A stretch of 64,000 nt of DNA from Vulcanimicrobium winogradskyi (GCA_003134965.1 PLDA01000002.1:186001-250000); one strand, 5' to 3'; positions 42,568-51,830 are shown, counted from the first letter of the stretch. Translations and numbers: made by a program. The notes: generated from the letters alone by a model not told the origin.

Positions 42568-44210
42568 CGTGTGATCAGTCCTTCGCTCGTATTGTAGTAG
42601 AGGCCGTTCGCCGCCGCGGGCAACCCGAGCAGCGCGGCCTGATCAGCCGTCGCGGTGCGGACGTAGAGACATCCCGTGAAGATCGCCCGGGAGAGTGGAT
42701 CGGGAAAGCCAATCTCGACGAATCGCGTCGCCTTGAATGTGCGCGGAGTGAGCTTCACCCCGCTCTCCAGCGTGCGCCCATCACCACTGCCGCTCAGCTG
42801 GCGAATCGCGGCCACCGCGTCGAGGACCAGCGGCCGCTGGCTGGCGGGACACTGATCGCGTAGAGCGAGCGGATCCGCGGGACGTGCGCCCGCCGACGGC
42901 GGCGCGAGATTCTCAACCAGCGTCCCTTGATGGAACACCACGTAGATTCCGAACCGCGGCATGAACGCGAACTCCGATCGGCGTGGCCCCGAAGCCGGGT
43001 CGGTGTACGCGCCTGCGGCAGCGGCGTGCAACGGATCGCCGGCCGCGTTCACCGATATACACGCCAATCCGAGCACGTTCTTCACCTGCGGCACGATCGC
43101 GACGGCATACGAGTCAGTCGCTTTGTGATACTCGAGTCTCTCCTCGAGGCCCTTGATCGCGACAACCTCGAACGTTTCGGGATACGATCCGCTACGAGCC
43201 TTTATCACGTCGAGCTGCGCCGCCGCGGCACGCAGGCTGTTAACGAGCGCGGTGGCGCTCGCGACGTGTTCGGGAGTGCAGTTCGGATCGGTTCGATCCA
43301 GCGCGAACGGATTCTCCGGCGTGCGGCCGGGCAGCGGCCCGAAACGGACCGAGGGCCCGGCTTGCTCCGTATCGATCCGGCTCACGTCGCCGACTTGAGG
43401 TCGTTGAAGCCCGCCGGTCCGCACGGCGTACGTCAGACTGAACGAACGCGGGCGCAGCGGTTGCGCCAAACTCGGCAAGGCGAACCCGCCGGCTGTTTCG
43501 AGCGGAAGCGAACCGGCGCCCGTTATGAAAGTTCCGGTATGCGCGTTCGTCAGATTGGTTATGCCGAACGTCACGTTGCCGTGCGACGTGTCGAAGCTAG
43601 CACCGACCGCGATCGTTCCGAACGCCGGCAGATTACGCTCGTTGTTGGTTCCGGCGAACTGGTACAGCGCGATCAGCTCAGTAGCGCTTCTCCGCGGCTT
43701 GTAGTCCAATACGAAGCCGGCGCGCCAGCGCGGCACATTCGGCAGCTGGCGCCCCGGAACGGTGACCGAGAAGGGATTCAAGAGCCGAGGATCGCTTCCG
43801 AACACGCGCGCATCAGAGAACCGTACGTAGCCGCCGACCGTGAGCGCACCGGTCGGTTGATAGCTGAAGCCGAGCCGCCCTGTTTGGTAGACGCGGTTTA
43901 TCCCCCCGACCGGCTCGATGAAGTAGATGCTGCTCGCGCTCGGGACGCCGGCGGTCGTGCCGCAACCCGCCGGAGTGGCATAGAATGCGCTGATGGCTGC
44001 GAGGTATGCAGCGTCGAGATCCCTCGGATCGGCCTCGCCGCTGAGAATCGTCGTGACGCTCGCGTTGTGCTGAACCTGGCGTCCGAGTTCGCCCGACAGC
44101 GACCATCCTGCCCTGCGATGCTGCCAGGAGGCTCGCACGTCGGAAACGCTGCTCGGCGTCGCCGGATCCCCAAGCGCCTTGGCAAACACGGCATGGCCTG
44201 GACAATCGTA
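42564..44210 (-). CDS. TonB-dependent receptor, C-terminal part (frame-shifted from the N-terminal part)
   Basis: This frame encodes the second half of the receptor barrel (GRLGFSYQPTGALTVGGYVR, RAGFVLDYKPRRSATELIAL, TFGITNLTNAHTG, FSLTYAVR) followed by a less typical C-terminal region of about 240 residues. It has no start of its own near 44,200; it continues the reading of the next entry after a single frame change. Either one base was lost or gained in the genome or the assembly, or the gene is broken. Confidence 0.7.
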   Translation of the reverse strand, partial: YDCPGHAVFAKALGDPATPSSVSDVRASWQHRRAGWSLSGELGRQVQHNASVTTILSGEADPRDLDAAYLAAISAFYATPAGCGTTAGVPSASSIYFIEPVGGINRVYQTGRLGFSYQPTGALTVGGYVRFSDARVFGSDPRLLNPFSVTVPGRQLPNVPRWRAGFVLDYKPRRSATELIALYQFAGTNNERNLPAFGTIAVGASFDTSHGNVTFGITNLTNAHTGTFITGAGSLPLETAGGFALPSLAQPLRPRSFSLTYAVRTGGLQRPQVGDVSRIDTEQAGPSVRFGPLPGRTPENPFALDRTDPNCTPEHVASATALVNSLRAAAAQLDVIKARSGSYPETFEVVAIKGLEERLEYHKATDSYAVAIVPQVKNVLGLACISVNAAGDPLHAAAAGAYTDPASGPRRSEFAFMPRFGIYVVFHQGTLVENLAPPSAGARPADPLALRDQCPASQRPLVLDAVAAIRQLSGSGDGRTLESGVKLTPRTFKATRFVEIGFPDPLSRAIFTGCLYVRTATADQAALLGLPAAANGLYYNTSEGLITR

Positions 44211-45754
44211 ACCAGCGAGGCGGGATCGCGAAGCGCACCCTGCGAGATGAGCGTTCCGCCGCCGTTGCGCACGCTCACGCTGCCCGAGAAACTGTCGGCG
44301 GCGTTCGGCTTCCACGAGACGCCGGACGACACGCCGAGCGGCTTGTCGAGACCATCTTTCATCGCGGTAAGCGCGGCGAACGCCGAGAGCCGTTCGCTGA
44401 ACTGGCGTTCGAACCGGAGCGTCGCGTTCACGTTGGAGACGCTGCCGCCGCCAGCGACGGAAAACGGACCGATGATGCGCTGGTCGAACCGCGCCCGGCC
44501 GGCCGAAACGACCAGGCTCGTCGTCGTCAAATCGCCGCGCAGGTTCAGCGAACCGAACACCGATTCACTGACCGAGTGGCTGCTCGTCTGCGCGGGCGCC
44601 GGCGTGTCGTTGACGAGCCGGCGGGTCAGGTCCTCCGAAGAGTCGCCGGTGGCGCGAACCACGGACAGCAAACCATCCGAAGACGCGCCGTTGAAGACGA
44701 GCTTGCCGATCGCGAGTGACGACCGGGATACCGATTCGTTGTTCGGCCCGAACCCGCACGGAAGCGGTCCGACGAAGCGTTCGCACACGATGTCCGCGGC
44801 CGCTCGAGAAGACACGAAGGTCGCCGTGAACGCACTCGCTACCGATAGCGGAATTCTAATTTTCGCGAGGTCTCCGCGCGCCGACGAACCGCTGCGATGG
44901 AGATAATCCAGCCCGCTGGCGTCCGCGTACGTAAGGTTGTCGATCGGACCGTTGACGCCCCCGGCGGCATGGCCGTACACGTAGCCGATGCGGCCCGATG
45001 TCCCGCGGGCCCAGAAACGGAGATTCGTCCGTTCGTCGGATCCGTAGCTCATCGTCGTCGAGGTCTGGAACGCCAGCGTTGGCTCGAGCGTCGTCAGGGC
45101 GACGGTGCCTCCCGCCACGTTCTGCGAGGTCGACGACGATGAAGCGCTGCTGAAGAGATCGAGATTGAGTCCGCGCAGATCCAAGCCGGTCGATCCCGCG
45201 CCGCCGGCCGGGACGCCGTCGATCGAAACCTCGGTCTCCCGCGCGTCGTGACCGTCGATCGAGAAACCACCGCCGCCGATGCCGAATTCCGAAAAGCCAC
45301 CCAGCGCTTGCGCGAGACTGCCGCCGCCCAGCTTCTCCTGGATGCTTCCAGATGCGATTGTCGTGGTTTCGAGCCGAGGGATGGAGCGCGTTTGCACTCG
45401 GCCGATCACCTTCGGACCGACGACCCTCGCCATCGCGACGTCGACGAGAACACGGCGTCCCGCGCTCACGTCGAAAGGCTCGGATCCGATCCGCGTGAAG
45501 CCTGCATGGCTGACCGTCGCGCGGTACTGGCCTTCGTCGACGCCCGTGAACGTTGCGGCCCCGGTGGCATCGGTGTAACCGGCATACGTCTTGCCGCCTA
45601 CGAGCAGCACGCGCGCCAGGCGCACGGGCTCGCGCGACGCTGCGTCGCTCACGTGAATCTCGACATCGGCCGATGCCGCTGCCGCAATAGCGGTTTCGGT
45701 GAGGGCGAGCAGCGTGCAGAGCGCTGCGACGATGCGCCAGAACGGCATGGTCAA
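44195..45754 (-). CDS. TonB-dependent receptor with carboxypeptidase-regulatory-like domain, N-terminal part
   Basis: About 520 residues up to the frame change near 44,195. A signal peptide (VAALCTLLALTETAIAAA) precedes a carboxypeptidase-regulatory-like domain (VEIHVSDAASREPVRLARVL, GATFTGVDEGQYRATVSHAG), a plug domain (GGFSIDGHDARETEVSIDGV, GLNLDLFSSAS) and the first half of the outer-membrane barrel. With the following frame the protein would be about 1,070 residues, a normal size. In its own frame it runs on to 43,898 with unrelated Arg-rich sequence. It would import a ligand across the outer membrane; the ligand is unknown. Confidence 0.75.
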
Positions 45755-45772
45755 ACGCCGGAGAACCGCCGG

Positions 45773-46273
45773 TTAGGCGTGTTTCGGCGGGAAGAGATTC
45801 ACCGTCCGCGGATCGGAATAGATCCCGAGCTTGGCGCTGTACGTGAACCAGCCCAATGGCACCGTATTGTCCGGCACGTAAAGGTCGAGCTTGTCGAACA
45901 TCTCCGGAGAGCCCGCGAAGATGGTCAAGCACTGACCCAAGAGCTTGTTCGAGACCGCAGCGTTCTTGCTCGTCGCCGAAAAGGAAACGTAATGGGCGCT
46001 GCCGCGCGTCTCGGCGCGCATCGTCAAGCCGCTCGGAGACTGGGCTTCGTGCGGCCCGCGGCCGGATTCGAGCCCCACGTAAAACGATCGCACATCGCTC
46101 AAGGCGGAGAGAACGTGCGCTCGATTCTGCGGATCGCAGTCGTCAGAAACCTGCATCGCCGGCGCTGCCGGCGGCAGCGTCGTCGGCAGAAGAAGAAACT
46201 TGGCGTCGGCTGCGCCGCTCATCGCGGCGGCGAGCGTGAGGGCCGCGATCGCGGCGGAAAACACCCGAGTCAT
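45773..46273 (-). CDS. Exported protein of unknown function next to the TonB-dependent receptor
   Basis: A 166-residue protein with a signal peptide (VFSAAIAALTLAAAMSGAADA). Two cysteines (DDCDPQNR, LGQCLTIF) may form a disulfide. Predicted mixed alpha/beta. It lies 18 bp upstream of the receptor gene and downstream of the small peptide gene, all on one strand. No family recognised. Confidence 0.65.
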   Translation of the reverse strand: MTRVFSAAIAALTLAAAMSGAADAKFLLLPTTLPPAAPAMQVSDDCDPQNRAHVLSALSDVRSFYVGLESGRGPHEAQSPSGLTMRAETRGSAHYVSFSATSKNAAVSNKLLGQCLTIFAGSPEMFDKLDLYVPDNTVPLGWFTYSAKLGIYSDPRTVNLFPPKHA

Positions 46274-46389
46274 GGGATTCCTTTCGGTTCAAGCGCCGCA
46301 ACGACCCCTAGGCCATCGGTTCGGCGGTTTGGAGTGGAGCTGAGGCCACGCGAGCTTCCGACACTCGCGTAGCGCTCAGCGTCTGCGGA

Positions 46390-46599
46390 TCAGCCGCAGA
46401 TGCAGGTGTAGCCGACGATGTTCCCGTTCCCGTCGTATATGGGGCTGCAGGTCGGTTCTGTGTCCCCCGGACACAGAATGTTGATCGCGGCTGCTTGCGG
46501 GATGTTCGCGAAGGGCGACACGAGTCCACCGGGGCCCGTGAGGCCCGCGACAGTGAATGCCATCGAAGCGAAGCCGAACGTGACGAGTCGTTTGAACAT
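46390..46599 (-). CDS. Small exported cysteine-containing peptide
   Basis: A 69-residue peptide from the ATG at 46599, which has AAGGAG 5-6 nt upstream. A signal-like N-terminus (MFKRLVTFGFASMAFTVAGL) is followed by a short linker. The last 25 residues contain four cysteines (ILCPGDTEPTC, GYTCICG). It would form a compact disulfide-bonded peptide after export. First gene of the group containing the TonB-dependent receptor. No family recognised. Confidence 0.6.
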   Translation of the reverse strand: MFKRLVTFGFASMAFTVAGLTGPGGLVSPFANIPQAAAINILCPGDTEPTCSPIYDGNGNIVGYTCICG

Positions 46600-46993
46600 A
46601 CGAACTCCTTGACGAGCGATTGTGACGTAGGAAAATATGCGGCTCGCGAGCCGCCGAACGGGTGTAGCCTCGACATCCGGCCAGCACATTGCATGCATGC
46701 ACGGCGATCCGCCGAGGACTCGCTAAGCGCTCCTCAATCTACGGAGATTCTCTGCTATACTATGACGAAAACGGTTGCAAGTGTTTCGAGTTCGTCAACC
46801 GCAAGAATATGTGAAGATTGCATGACACGATATTCTCGTGGTCAACCGCATGCTTGTCCCGCGTCGAGGTGCATCTTCAGCGACGGAGCGCATACTGGTA
46901 ACCGAGCCGCACGTAACCATCCGGACCGCGCGTTCGATCGGCTTGCGCACCCGGCCCTTGCCGCTCGCAACCGTTCGCGTGATGGACCGGCGC
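46600..46993. other. Gap of about 390 bp between the small peptide gene and comM
   Basis: Contains divergent upstream regions. On the plus strand an extended -10, TGCTATACT (46753-46761), gives a possible promoter with a leader of about 225 nt before comM. A short frame starting at 46762 contains a CEDC motif but has no clear coding character. The second 32-bp repeat copy (46972-47003) overlaps its end. Confidence 0.45.
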
Positions 46994-47003
46994 ATGCTCG
47001 CCC
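46972..47003 (+). repeat. 32-bp repeat, copy 2, across the comM start
   Basis: Differs at one position from 42076-42107. Covers the codons for RVMDRRMLA at the start of comM. Confidence 0.7.
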
Positions 47004-47914
47004 ACGCCTTCTCCGCCGCGATCACCGGGATCGATGCTCACCTCGTTCGCGTGGAGACCGACTCCGCGGCAGGCACCCCCGCGCTGTTGATCGTTGGTCT
47101 GCCCGACCGAGCGCTCAACGAGTCGCGCGAGCGAGTGCGCGCGGCGATAGTGAACTCCGGCTTCGGCATCCCGCCCGGCCGGCTGTTGGTAAACCTGGCG
47201 CCGGCAGACATGCGCAAGGCCGGCGTCGGCTTCGATCTGGCGATCGCGCTGGCGCTGCTCGCGACCGACGAACAGATCCCCGACCGGCCGCTGCACGAGT
47301 ACGTCGCCTGCGGCGAACTCGCGCTCGACGGGACGCTGCGCGCGGTCCCCGGCGTGCTCGCGATGACGCTCGCGGCAAAGCACGCCGGCTTCGCGCGCAT
47401 CCTGGTCCCCGAGGCGAACCGCGACGAAGCCGCGCTGGTCGCCGGGATCGACGTCTACGCCGTCCCCGCCCTCGCCGATGCGGTCGCGGTCGCGCTCGGC
47501 AGCGGCGCGAAATTCCGGCGCACCGGCACGACGGTCCTCGACGACGGCGACCGGGCCGCCTCAGGAGACTTCGCCGACGTGAAAGGACAGACGCTCGCGA
47601 AGCGCGCGCTCGAGATCACCGCCGCCGGCGGGCACAACGTCGTCCTCGTCGGTCCGCCGGGCTGCGGCAAGACGATGCTGGCGCGGCGCGTGCCGTCGAT
47701 CCTGCCCGCGATGACGACCGCCGAGGCGCTCGACGTCACCAAGGTCTACAGCGTCGCCGGGTTGCTCGGCTCACGACCGCGCGTCGTCGCCGCCCGGCCG
47801 TTTCGCGCCCCACATCACACAGCGAGCAAAGTGTCGCTCGTCGGCGGCGGCTCCGTTCCGCGGCCGGGCGAGATCTCGCTCGCGCAGCACGGGGTGCTCT
47901 ATCTAGACGACTAG
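46994..47914 (+). pseudogene. comM: comM (Mg-chelatase-like AAA+ helicase), truncated by an insertion
   Basis: About 306 residues of a protein that is normally about 500. The start matches ComM (MLAHAFSAAITGIDAHLVRV), followed by GLPDRALNESRERVRAAIVN, FDLAIALALL, the Walker A GPPGCGKTMLARR, and the domain breaks off in GEISLAQHGVLYLDD just where homologues continue ELPEF. A TAG follows immediately and the rest of the window is phage-like. ComM aids branch migration of incoming DNA during transformation and is a known insertion target (for example for AbaR islands in Acinetobacter). The ATG at 46994 is the usual start; one at 46982 is possible. Confidence 0.85.
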
Positions 47915-47929
47915 CCGATAGCGAATCTG

Positions 47930-48310
47930 CTAGGCGTCATCATCTTCGAGGACTAACAAGAAGGGTCGCAAGCTGTGCAAGCCGCTCGGCGTTGATGGAC
48001 GAGAGGGCCGCGACGGACGGGACGGTCGCGATGGTCGCGACGGCCTTGAAGGTCGTGAGGGCCGCGAAGGTCGCGACGGTCGTGATCCCGTTCCAATTGC
48101 CCCTGGGGTCCACGCTACGGGATACATGGCCTCGTCTCTGAAAATGTGATCCTGATAGATGCCGTAGTACGATACGCCGGTCTTGTAACTGAATACAAAG
48201 CCGTCGCGCACGAAGCCGCTCGGCTCAATGTCCATATCGTAAATGAAGCCGTTGATCTCGTTGAGCCAGCCGATGAGATCGCTTCCAGAACCACCATAGA
48301 TTGGTGTCAC
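47930..48310 (-). CDS. Hypothetical protein with Arg-Pro-Ser repeats
   Basis: A 126-residue frame. Residues 1-75 have natural composition (LIGWLNEINGFIYDMDIEPS, YQDHIFRDEAMYPVAW), followed by about ten consecutive Arg-Pro-Ser units and an acidic end (VLEDDDA). The repeats come from a 9-bp tandem array whose other strand reads Gly-X-Y collagen-like triplets. No family recognised. Nearest gene to the comM junction. Confidence 0.5.
   Translation of the reverse strand: MTPIYGGSGSDLIGWLNEINGFIYDMDIEPSGFVRDGFVFSYKTGVSYYGIYQDHIFRDEAMYPVAWTPGAIGTGSRPSRPSRPSRPSRPSRPSRPSRPSRPSRPSTPSGLHSLRPFLLVLEDDDA
47997..48086. repeat. 9-bp minisatellite, ten units
   Basis: Ten consecutive 9-bp units of the type GGTCGCGAC with third-position variation. 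The plus strand reads only Gly-Arg/Leu-Asp/Glu triplets, a collagen-like pattern; the minus strand reads mainly Arg-Pro-Ser. Confidence 0.8.
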
Positions 48311-48322
48311 TCCAGGCTCCCT

Positions 48323-49462
48323 TTAAGTCTCCGGCAGCAACTGCACGGCGCCAAGCTTGATGAGCTCCTTTAGGAGGTCCAGCGACTTCGTATTCAGTTG
48401 ACCCTTTTCGTATGGTATGTAACCAAGGTCGCTGAAATCGCTCGGGAAGGCCACGCCTTCTTCCTTGAAAATCACGATGCGTTTGCCATAGAGCAGGGAA
48501 GCCGCGCCAAGTTCAAACACGACATTCAAGCGGGGGCGCTTTTCGGTCTTGCCATCGGGCGTCTGCAACTGTTCGTCGCCTGAGAAGATGAATAGACCGC
48601 CTGACGATTCTTGCATCAGCTGACCCACTTTCTCCGAAATGGGTCGGCCTGCATGAGCCTCGTTCTTCGCCACGACAAACGGTATCTTGAGCTCTCTCAG
48701 GATCGTCTCAAGCTGCTCAAGCGCTTGATGGTCCGATCCATGCGCTAGGAAAAACTGCTTCTTCGCAGTCGATGCGGGTGGCGCCGGTGGCGCTGGTGGC
48801 GGCGTCCCAGAGGCCAGCGGTTCGCGATCCGGTTCTGGTTCCGGTTCATCCTCCGGCAACGTACCCTTCGGCGCAACGCTTGGAGCCGCTGCGATCGCGT
48901 TCACATCTAGGAGCAGAATCTGGCCGTTAGGCGTATCGCGCAGAGCACCGAGATACTTGAAGGTGTCAGTGATGAGGTCAAACGCCGCTGCTCCACGATC
49001 GCGAGGCACACCAAACGTCTCCAAGACATTGATCGCAATCTCTTTGGAGGGGTACTTGTTCTTGTTGTATTTGTCAGCGAATGCTTTAATTGCCGTTGGA
49101 GTCAGTGCTGCTTTGAGCAGCGCACCCTTCTCGGAGCCTTCCTCCATCGGCTTGACGATTGCCGAGCCAAGGGCAGTGAGGACAATCTCGTTGGCGTTAT
49201 AGCCGCCTTCGGTCAGCCCGTATGCCATCGCCGCGCTCGTCAGAGCCCGCCAGCTACCGCCGGTAGGAGCCCATTTGATAGCAAGAGCAATGCTCGTCGG
49301 CTCGCCGCTCTTACCGCCGAACTGGTCCACAATCGCTGTCGGGATCAGCAGAGCTTTCGACAGCGGATACGACGGGATGACCTTCTGCGGAACCAGCGCC
49401 TTCTTGGGAGCGCCGTTGGCCGCAGCCTTGTCTTTGGGCTCCTCTGGGCCTTTCGTAGCCAT
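48323..49462 (-). CDS. TIR-like nucleotide-binding effector with an N-terminal helical domain
   Basis: A 379-residue protein. Residues about 30-200 form a helical domain (TSIALAIKWAPTGGSWRALT, FADKYNKNKYPSKEIAINVL, similar in style to DUF5343). A Pro/Glu-rich linker follows at about 205-235. Residues about 235-365 match the TIR-like CAP12/predicted nucleotide-binding family: FFLAHGSDHQALEQLETILR, GGLFIFSGDEQ and RPRLNVVFELGAASLLYGKR, where the Glu in VFELG is the expected NADase residue. Such proteins usually deplete NAD during phage infection. Lies 20-odd residues of spacing from the recombinase operon terminator. Confidence 0.72.
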   Translation of the reverse strand: MATKGPEEPKDKAAANGAPKKALVPQKVIPSYPLSKALLIPTAIVDQFGGKSGEPTSIALAIKWAPTGGSWRALTSAAMAYGLTEGGYNANEIVLTALGSAIVKPMEEGSEKGALLKAALTPTAIKAFADKYNKNKYPSKEIAINVLETFGVPRDRGAAAFDLITDTFKYLGALRDTPNGQILLLDVNAIAAAPSVAPKGTLPEDEPEPEPDREPLASGTPPPAPPAPPASTAKKQFFLAHGSDHQALEQLETILRELKIPFVVAKNEAHAGRPISEKVGQLMQESSGGLFIFSGDEQLQTPDGKTEKRPRLNVVFELGAASLLYGKRIVIFKEEGVAFPSDFSDLGYIPYEKGQLNTKSLDLLKELIKLGAVQLLPET

Positions 49463-49626
49463 GCCTGTGACTCCAAATCGTGATGGTTTCCGGCCCTCGG
49501 CGTCATTTTAGACCGTAGTAGGCCTGTGAATTGCTCTGGTTATAACACAGACAAGACCGGATTGCTAGTCCTCCAGGACTGTCTGCCAGCGATTGCCCAT
49601 TTTTATCCACATATTCACCGCTGGTG

Positions 49627-49664
49627 GAAAAGTCAGAAGGACTGCTCTCACAGTCCTCTGACTT
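49627..49664 (-). terminator. Rho-independent terminator of the recombinase gene
   Basis: A 13-14-bp stem with one bulge (AGTCAGAAGGACTG against CAGTCCTCTGACT, loop CTCTCA), followed on the minus strand by four T residues. It lies 20 bp after the recombinase stop. Confidence 0.75.
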
Positions 49665-49684
49665 CTAAGGCCCGGCGCCGCGTC

Positions 49685-51322
49685 CTACGCGGGTACGCTC
49701 ACAGGGTAGTCTGGTGCCGGTGCGGGCCGTAGGTCGTCAAGCGTCGGCCATGTGATCGACAACCTTCGCTTGCCGTATTTGATCGGTCGCCGGAAGATGG
49801 GCGGGCCGATCGCATCCACCCAGGCTTTGAGGAGCTCACGGTCGCCCTCGGTCACGATGTGGCGGCCGTCGTCGCTCAGCCGCTCGCCGAACGCGAACGC
49901 CTCAGCGTTGAACAGCAGCCGCTCCAGCTTGCCGATCGCGACCTCGCGCGACCGCTCGACGGGCAGCCGCCCTAGCTGCGCCTGGAGCCCTTCGCGTGTC
50001 GTCTGGAGGGCGAGCCGATCGGCGTTGACCTCGGATAGCACGCGCTCCGCTTCGACAGCCACGCCGGATTGCTCGGACGCTGCGAGCCGCATCGCGCCGC
50101 GCGCCTGCCGGTCCAGGGACGCCTCCTCCTCATCAAGCTCCGTGAGCCGCGCTTCGATGGTCTGCCGCATCGCCGTGCGCTTCACGACCGTGGGCTCCGC
50201 GAGCCAGCGACCCTTCACGGCCTGCGCGACGGCCGGATCGCGCAGCTTGTGGAGCTTGTCCACGATCAGCGGCCGAACGCGATACACAGCGACGTGGATC
50301 TCATGGTCATGGTAGCGCTGCCCGCCGCGCCACCCCTTGCACGTGAGCGTGTACGGGTTCGGATTGGACTTGATGTACCGGCCGATCATCAACGCACGAC
50401 GCGCATCGCCCAACGCGTCAGCGCACACCCCGCATGCGACGAGGCTGGACAAGTCGTGCTGCCGATCCTCGGGTGCGGGATGCTCGCCCGCCATCTGACG
50501 AACGAGTGTGTCGAGGTCCGTCGATGGCTGCTCGCTGCGGCGTGCGCGATCGTACCCGAACGCCTGCCGATGCTGCCCGTGCAGCACACGAAGCTGTGCC
50601 TGCGTCTCGTGTGTCCGCACCCCGGCCTTGACGTACCCGTCGTGCTCATCCACCAACGCAAGTTGCAGGCCACGGCGTGAGCGCCACGCCTGTGGCGCGA
50701 CGGTTTGAAGCCATTCCACGACCTTGCCCTGGGACTCACAGGACAGGATGCGCCGGTCAACCTCCTGGACGATCGGCGCGGTGGCGGGATCGGGCTCCAA
50801 GCGCTTCTGGCCCTTCGGCCCGACGAGCCGCAGACCGAACGCGGGCCGGTTCGTCGTCGTGGCTCCGCGGTTGCGCGTCTCCGCGTACCGCTTCAGTTGG
50901 CGCTTCTTGATGCGTCGGCGCTCGGCCTCAGCGTCGTTGAACTTCCCCCACACGTAGTCACGATCAGCGTCCCGCGTGAGGTCGAGCGGCCGGTCCTCCT
51001 CGTGCTCAAGCTCCCACAGCTTGACGCCCATGTCACGGAGCTTGCCGAATTGCTCCGCGCCCAGGAACTTGTCTCGCGTGAAGCGGTCGAGCGAGTCGAT
51101 CACCAGCGCATCAACGCTCAGCGATGGAAGCTCCTCGAACATGCGGAGGAACGTCTTGCGCTGGGCGACGGTGCCGGCGCTTTTGGCCTCGGCGTAGGCT
51201 TGGACGCGGATCGCACCGGTACGCTCAAGGAAAACGCCGAAGCGTGTCTCCTGGTCATCAAGAGACACGCCGCGGTCGCGCTGCGTTTTCGTGGACACGC
51301 GTGCGTAGGTCACGACGCGCAT
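49685..51322 (-). CDS. Large serine recombinase (phage-type integrase)
   Basis: About 545 residues from the ATG at 51322 (MRVVTYARVSTKTQRDRG); an upstream start at 51391 is possible. The catalytic serine is in YARVSTKTQ, and DALVIDSLDRFTRD and the long helix EAERRRIKKRQLKRYAE complete the resolvase domain. A recombinase domain with a probable zinc-ribbon (LVACGVCADALG, TLTCKGW) and a coiled-coil region follow. It would integrate the element at its attB in comM and, with a directionality factor, excise it. Confidence 0.9.
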   Translation of the reverse strand: MRVVTYARVSTKTQRDRGVSLDDQETRFGVFLERTGAIRVQAYAEAKSAGTVAQRKTFLRMFEELPSLSVDALVIDSLDRFTRDKFLGAEQFGKLRDMGVKLWELEHEEDRPLDLTRDADRDYVWGKFNDAEAERRRIKKRQLKRYAETRNRGATTTNRPAFGLRLVGPKGQKRLEPDPATAPIVQEVDRRILSCESQGKVVEWLQTVAPQAWRSRRGLQLALVDEHDGYVKAGVRTHETQAQLRVLHGQHRQAFGYDRARRSEQPSTDLDTLVRQMAGEHPAPEDRQHDLSSLVACGVCADALGDARRALMIGRYIKSNPNPYTLTCKGWRGGQRYHDHEIHVAVYRVRPLIVDKLHKLRDPAVAQAVKGRWLAEPTVVKRTAMRQTIEARLTELDEEEASLDRQARGAMRLAASEQSGVAVEAERVLSEVNADRLALQTTREGLQAQLGRLPVERSREVAIGKLERLLFNAEAFAFGERLSDDGRHIVTEGDRELLKAWVDAIGPPIFRRPIKYGKRRLSITWPTLDDLRPAPAPDYPVSVPA

Positions 51323-51442
51323 CGGTCGGCTGCTAGTGGACAAGGTATGGTCCTGGCGGGATGCGCCCCGGAACGAGGCGCGGGAAACCAACGCACTCCG
51401 CCAACTTGTTCATCGCTGGCGGGACCAAAGGCCCGAAGGCCG

Positions 51443-51733
51443 TCACAGGCTGCTGCCCTTCTTCTTCGCCGCAGGCGCAGCCGATCCGCTCCGCTTGCGT
51501 TTGGCTTCGGTAACAGTCGCACCAGCTTTGCGGCCACGCGACGGCTTGGGGGCGGGAGGGGGCGCTTCCGGTGCGCTCGCGGGTGCGGTGGGTGCGTCCT
51601 CCACACGCGCGCCGCATACATTACACGACCCGCCCTTGCGCCACGAGAACAGCTTGTTGTCCTTGCGGCAACGCGCCAGGCCCATCTTGTCGAGCGCCGG
51701 GGTGCGGTGGATGTTGTTGTCGTCGTCGGTCAT
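51443..51733 (-). CDS. Small zinc-ribbon-like basic protein
   Basis: A 96-residue protein. ARCRKDNKLFSWRKGGSCNV has the first cysteine and, with CNVCGARV, a half zinc-ribbon, followed by a Pro/Ala-rich linker and a Lys/Arg-rich tail (SRGRKAGATVTEAKRKRSGS). AGGAG lies 7 nt before the ATG. Position just upstream of the recombinase suggests a possible DNA-binding or directionality role, but this is a guess. Confidence 0.55.
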   Translation of the reverse strand: MTDDDNNIHRTPALDKMGLARCRKDNKLFSWRKGGSCNVCGARVEDAPTAPASAPEAPPPAPKPSRGRKAGATVTEAKRKRSGSAAPAAKKKGSSL

Positions 51734-51830
51734 CGTTTCGCTCCTAGTGGATGCGGGTGAGATGACGACGACCATAACCTACGCCCCAGTGGGCGCGGCA
51801 ATGAGTGAGCAGCGTTTCTAGTAAATCTCG

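Noticed and set aside
47935..48150. Plus-strand collagen-like (Gly-X-Y) frame
   Set aside because: There is no ATG, GTG or TTG start ahead of the repeats, and the frame stops shortly after them. The minus-strand frame has a natural N-terminal part, so only the repeat was annotated.
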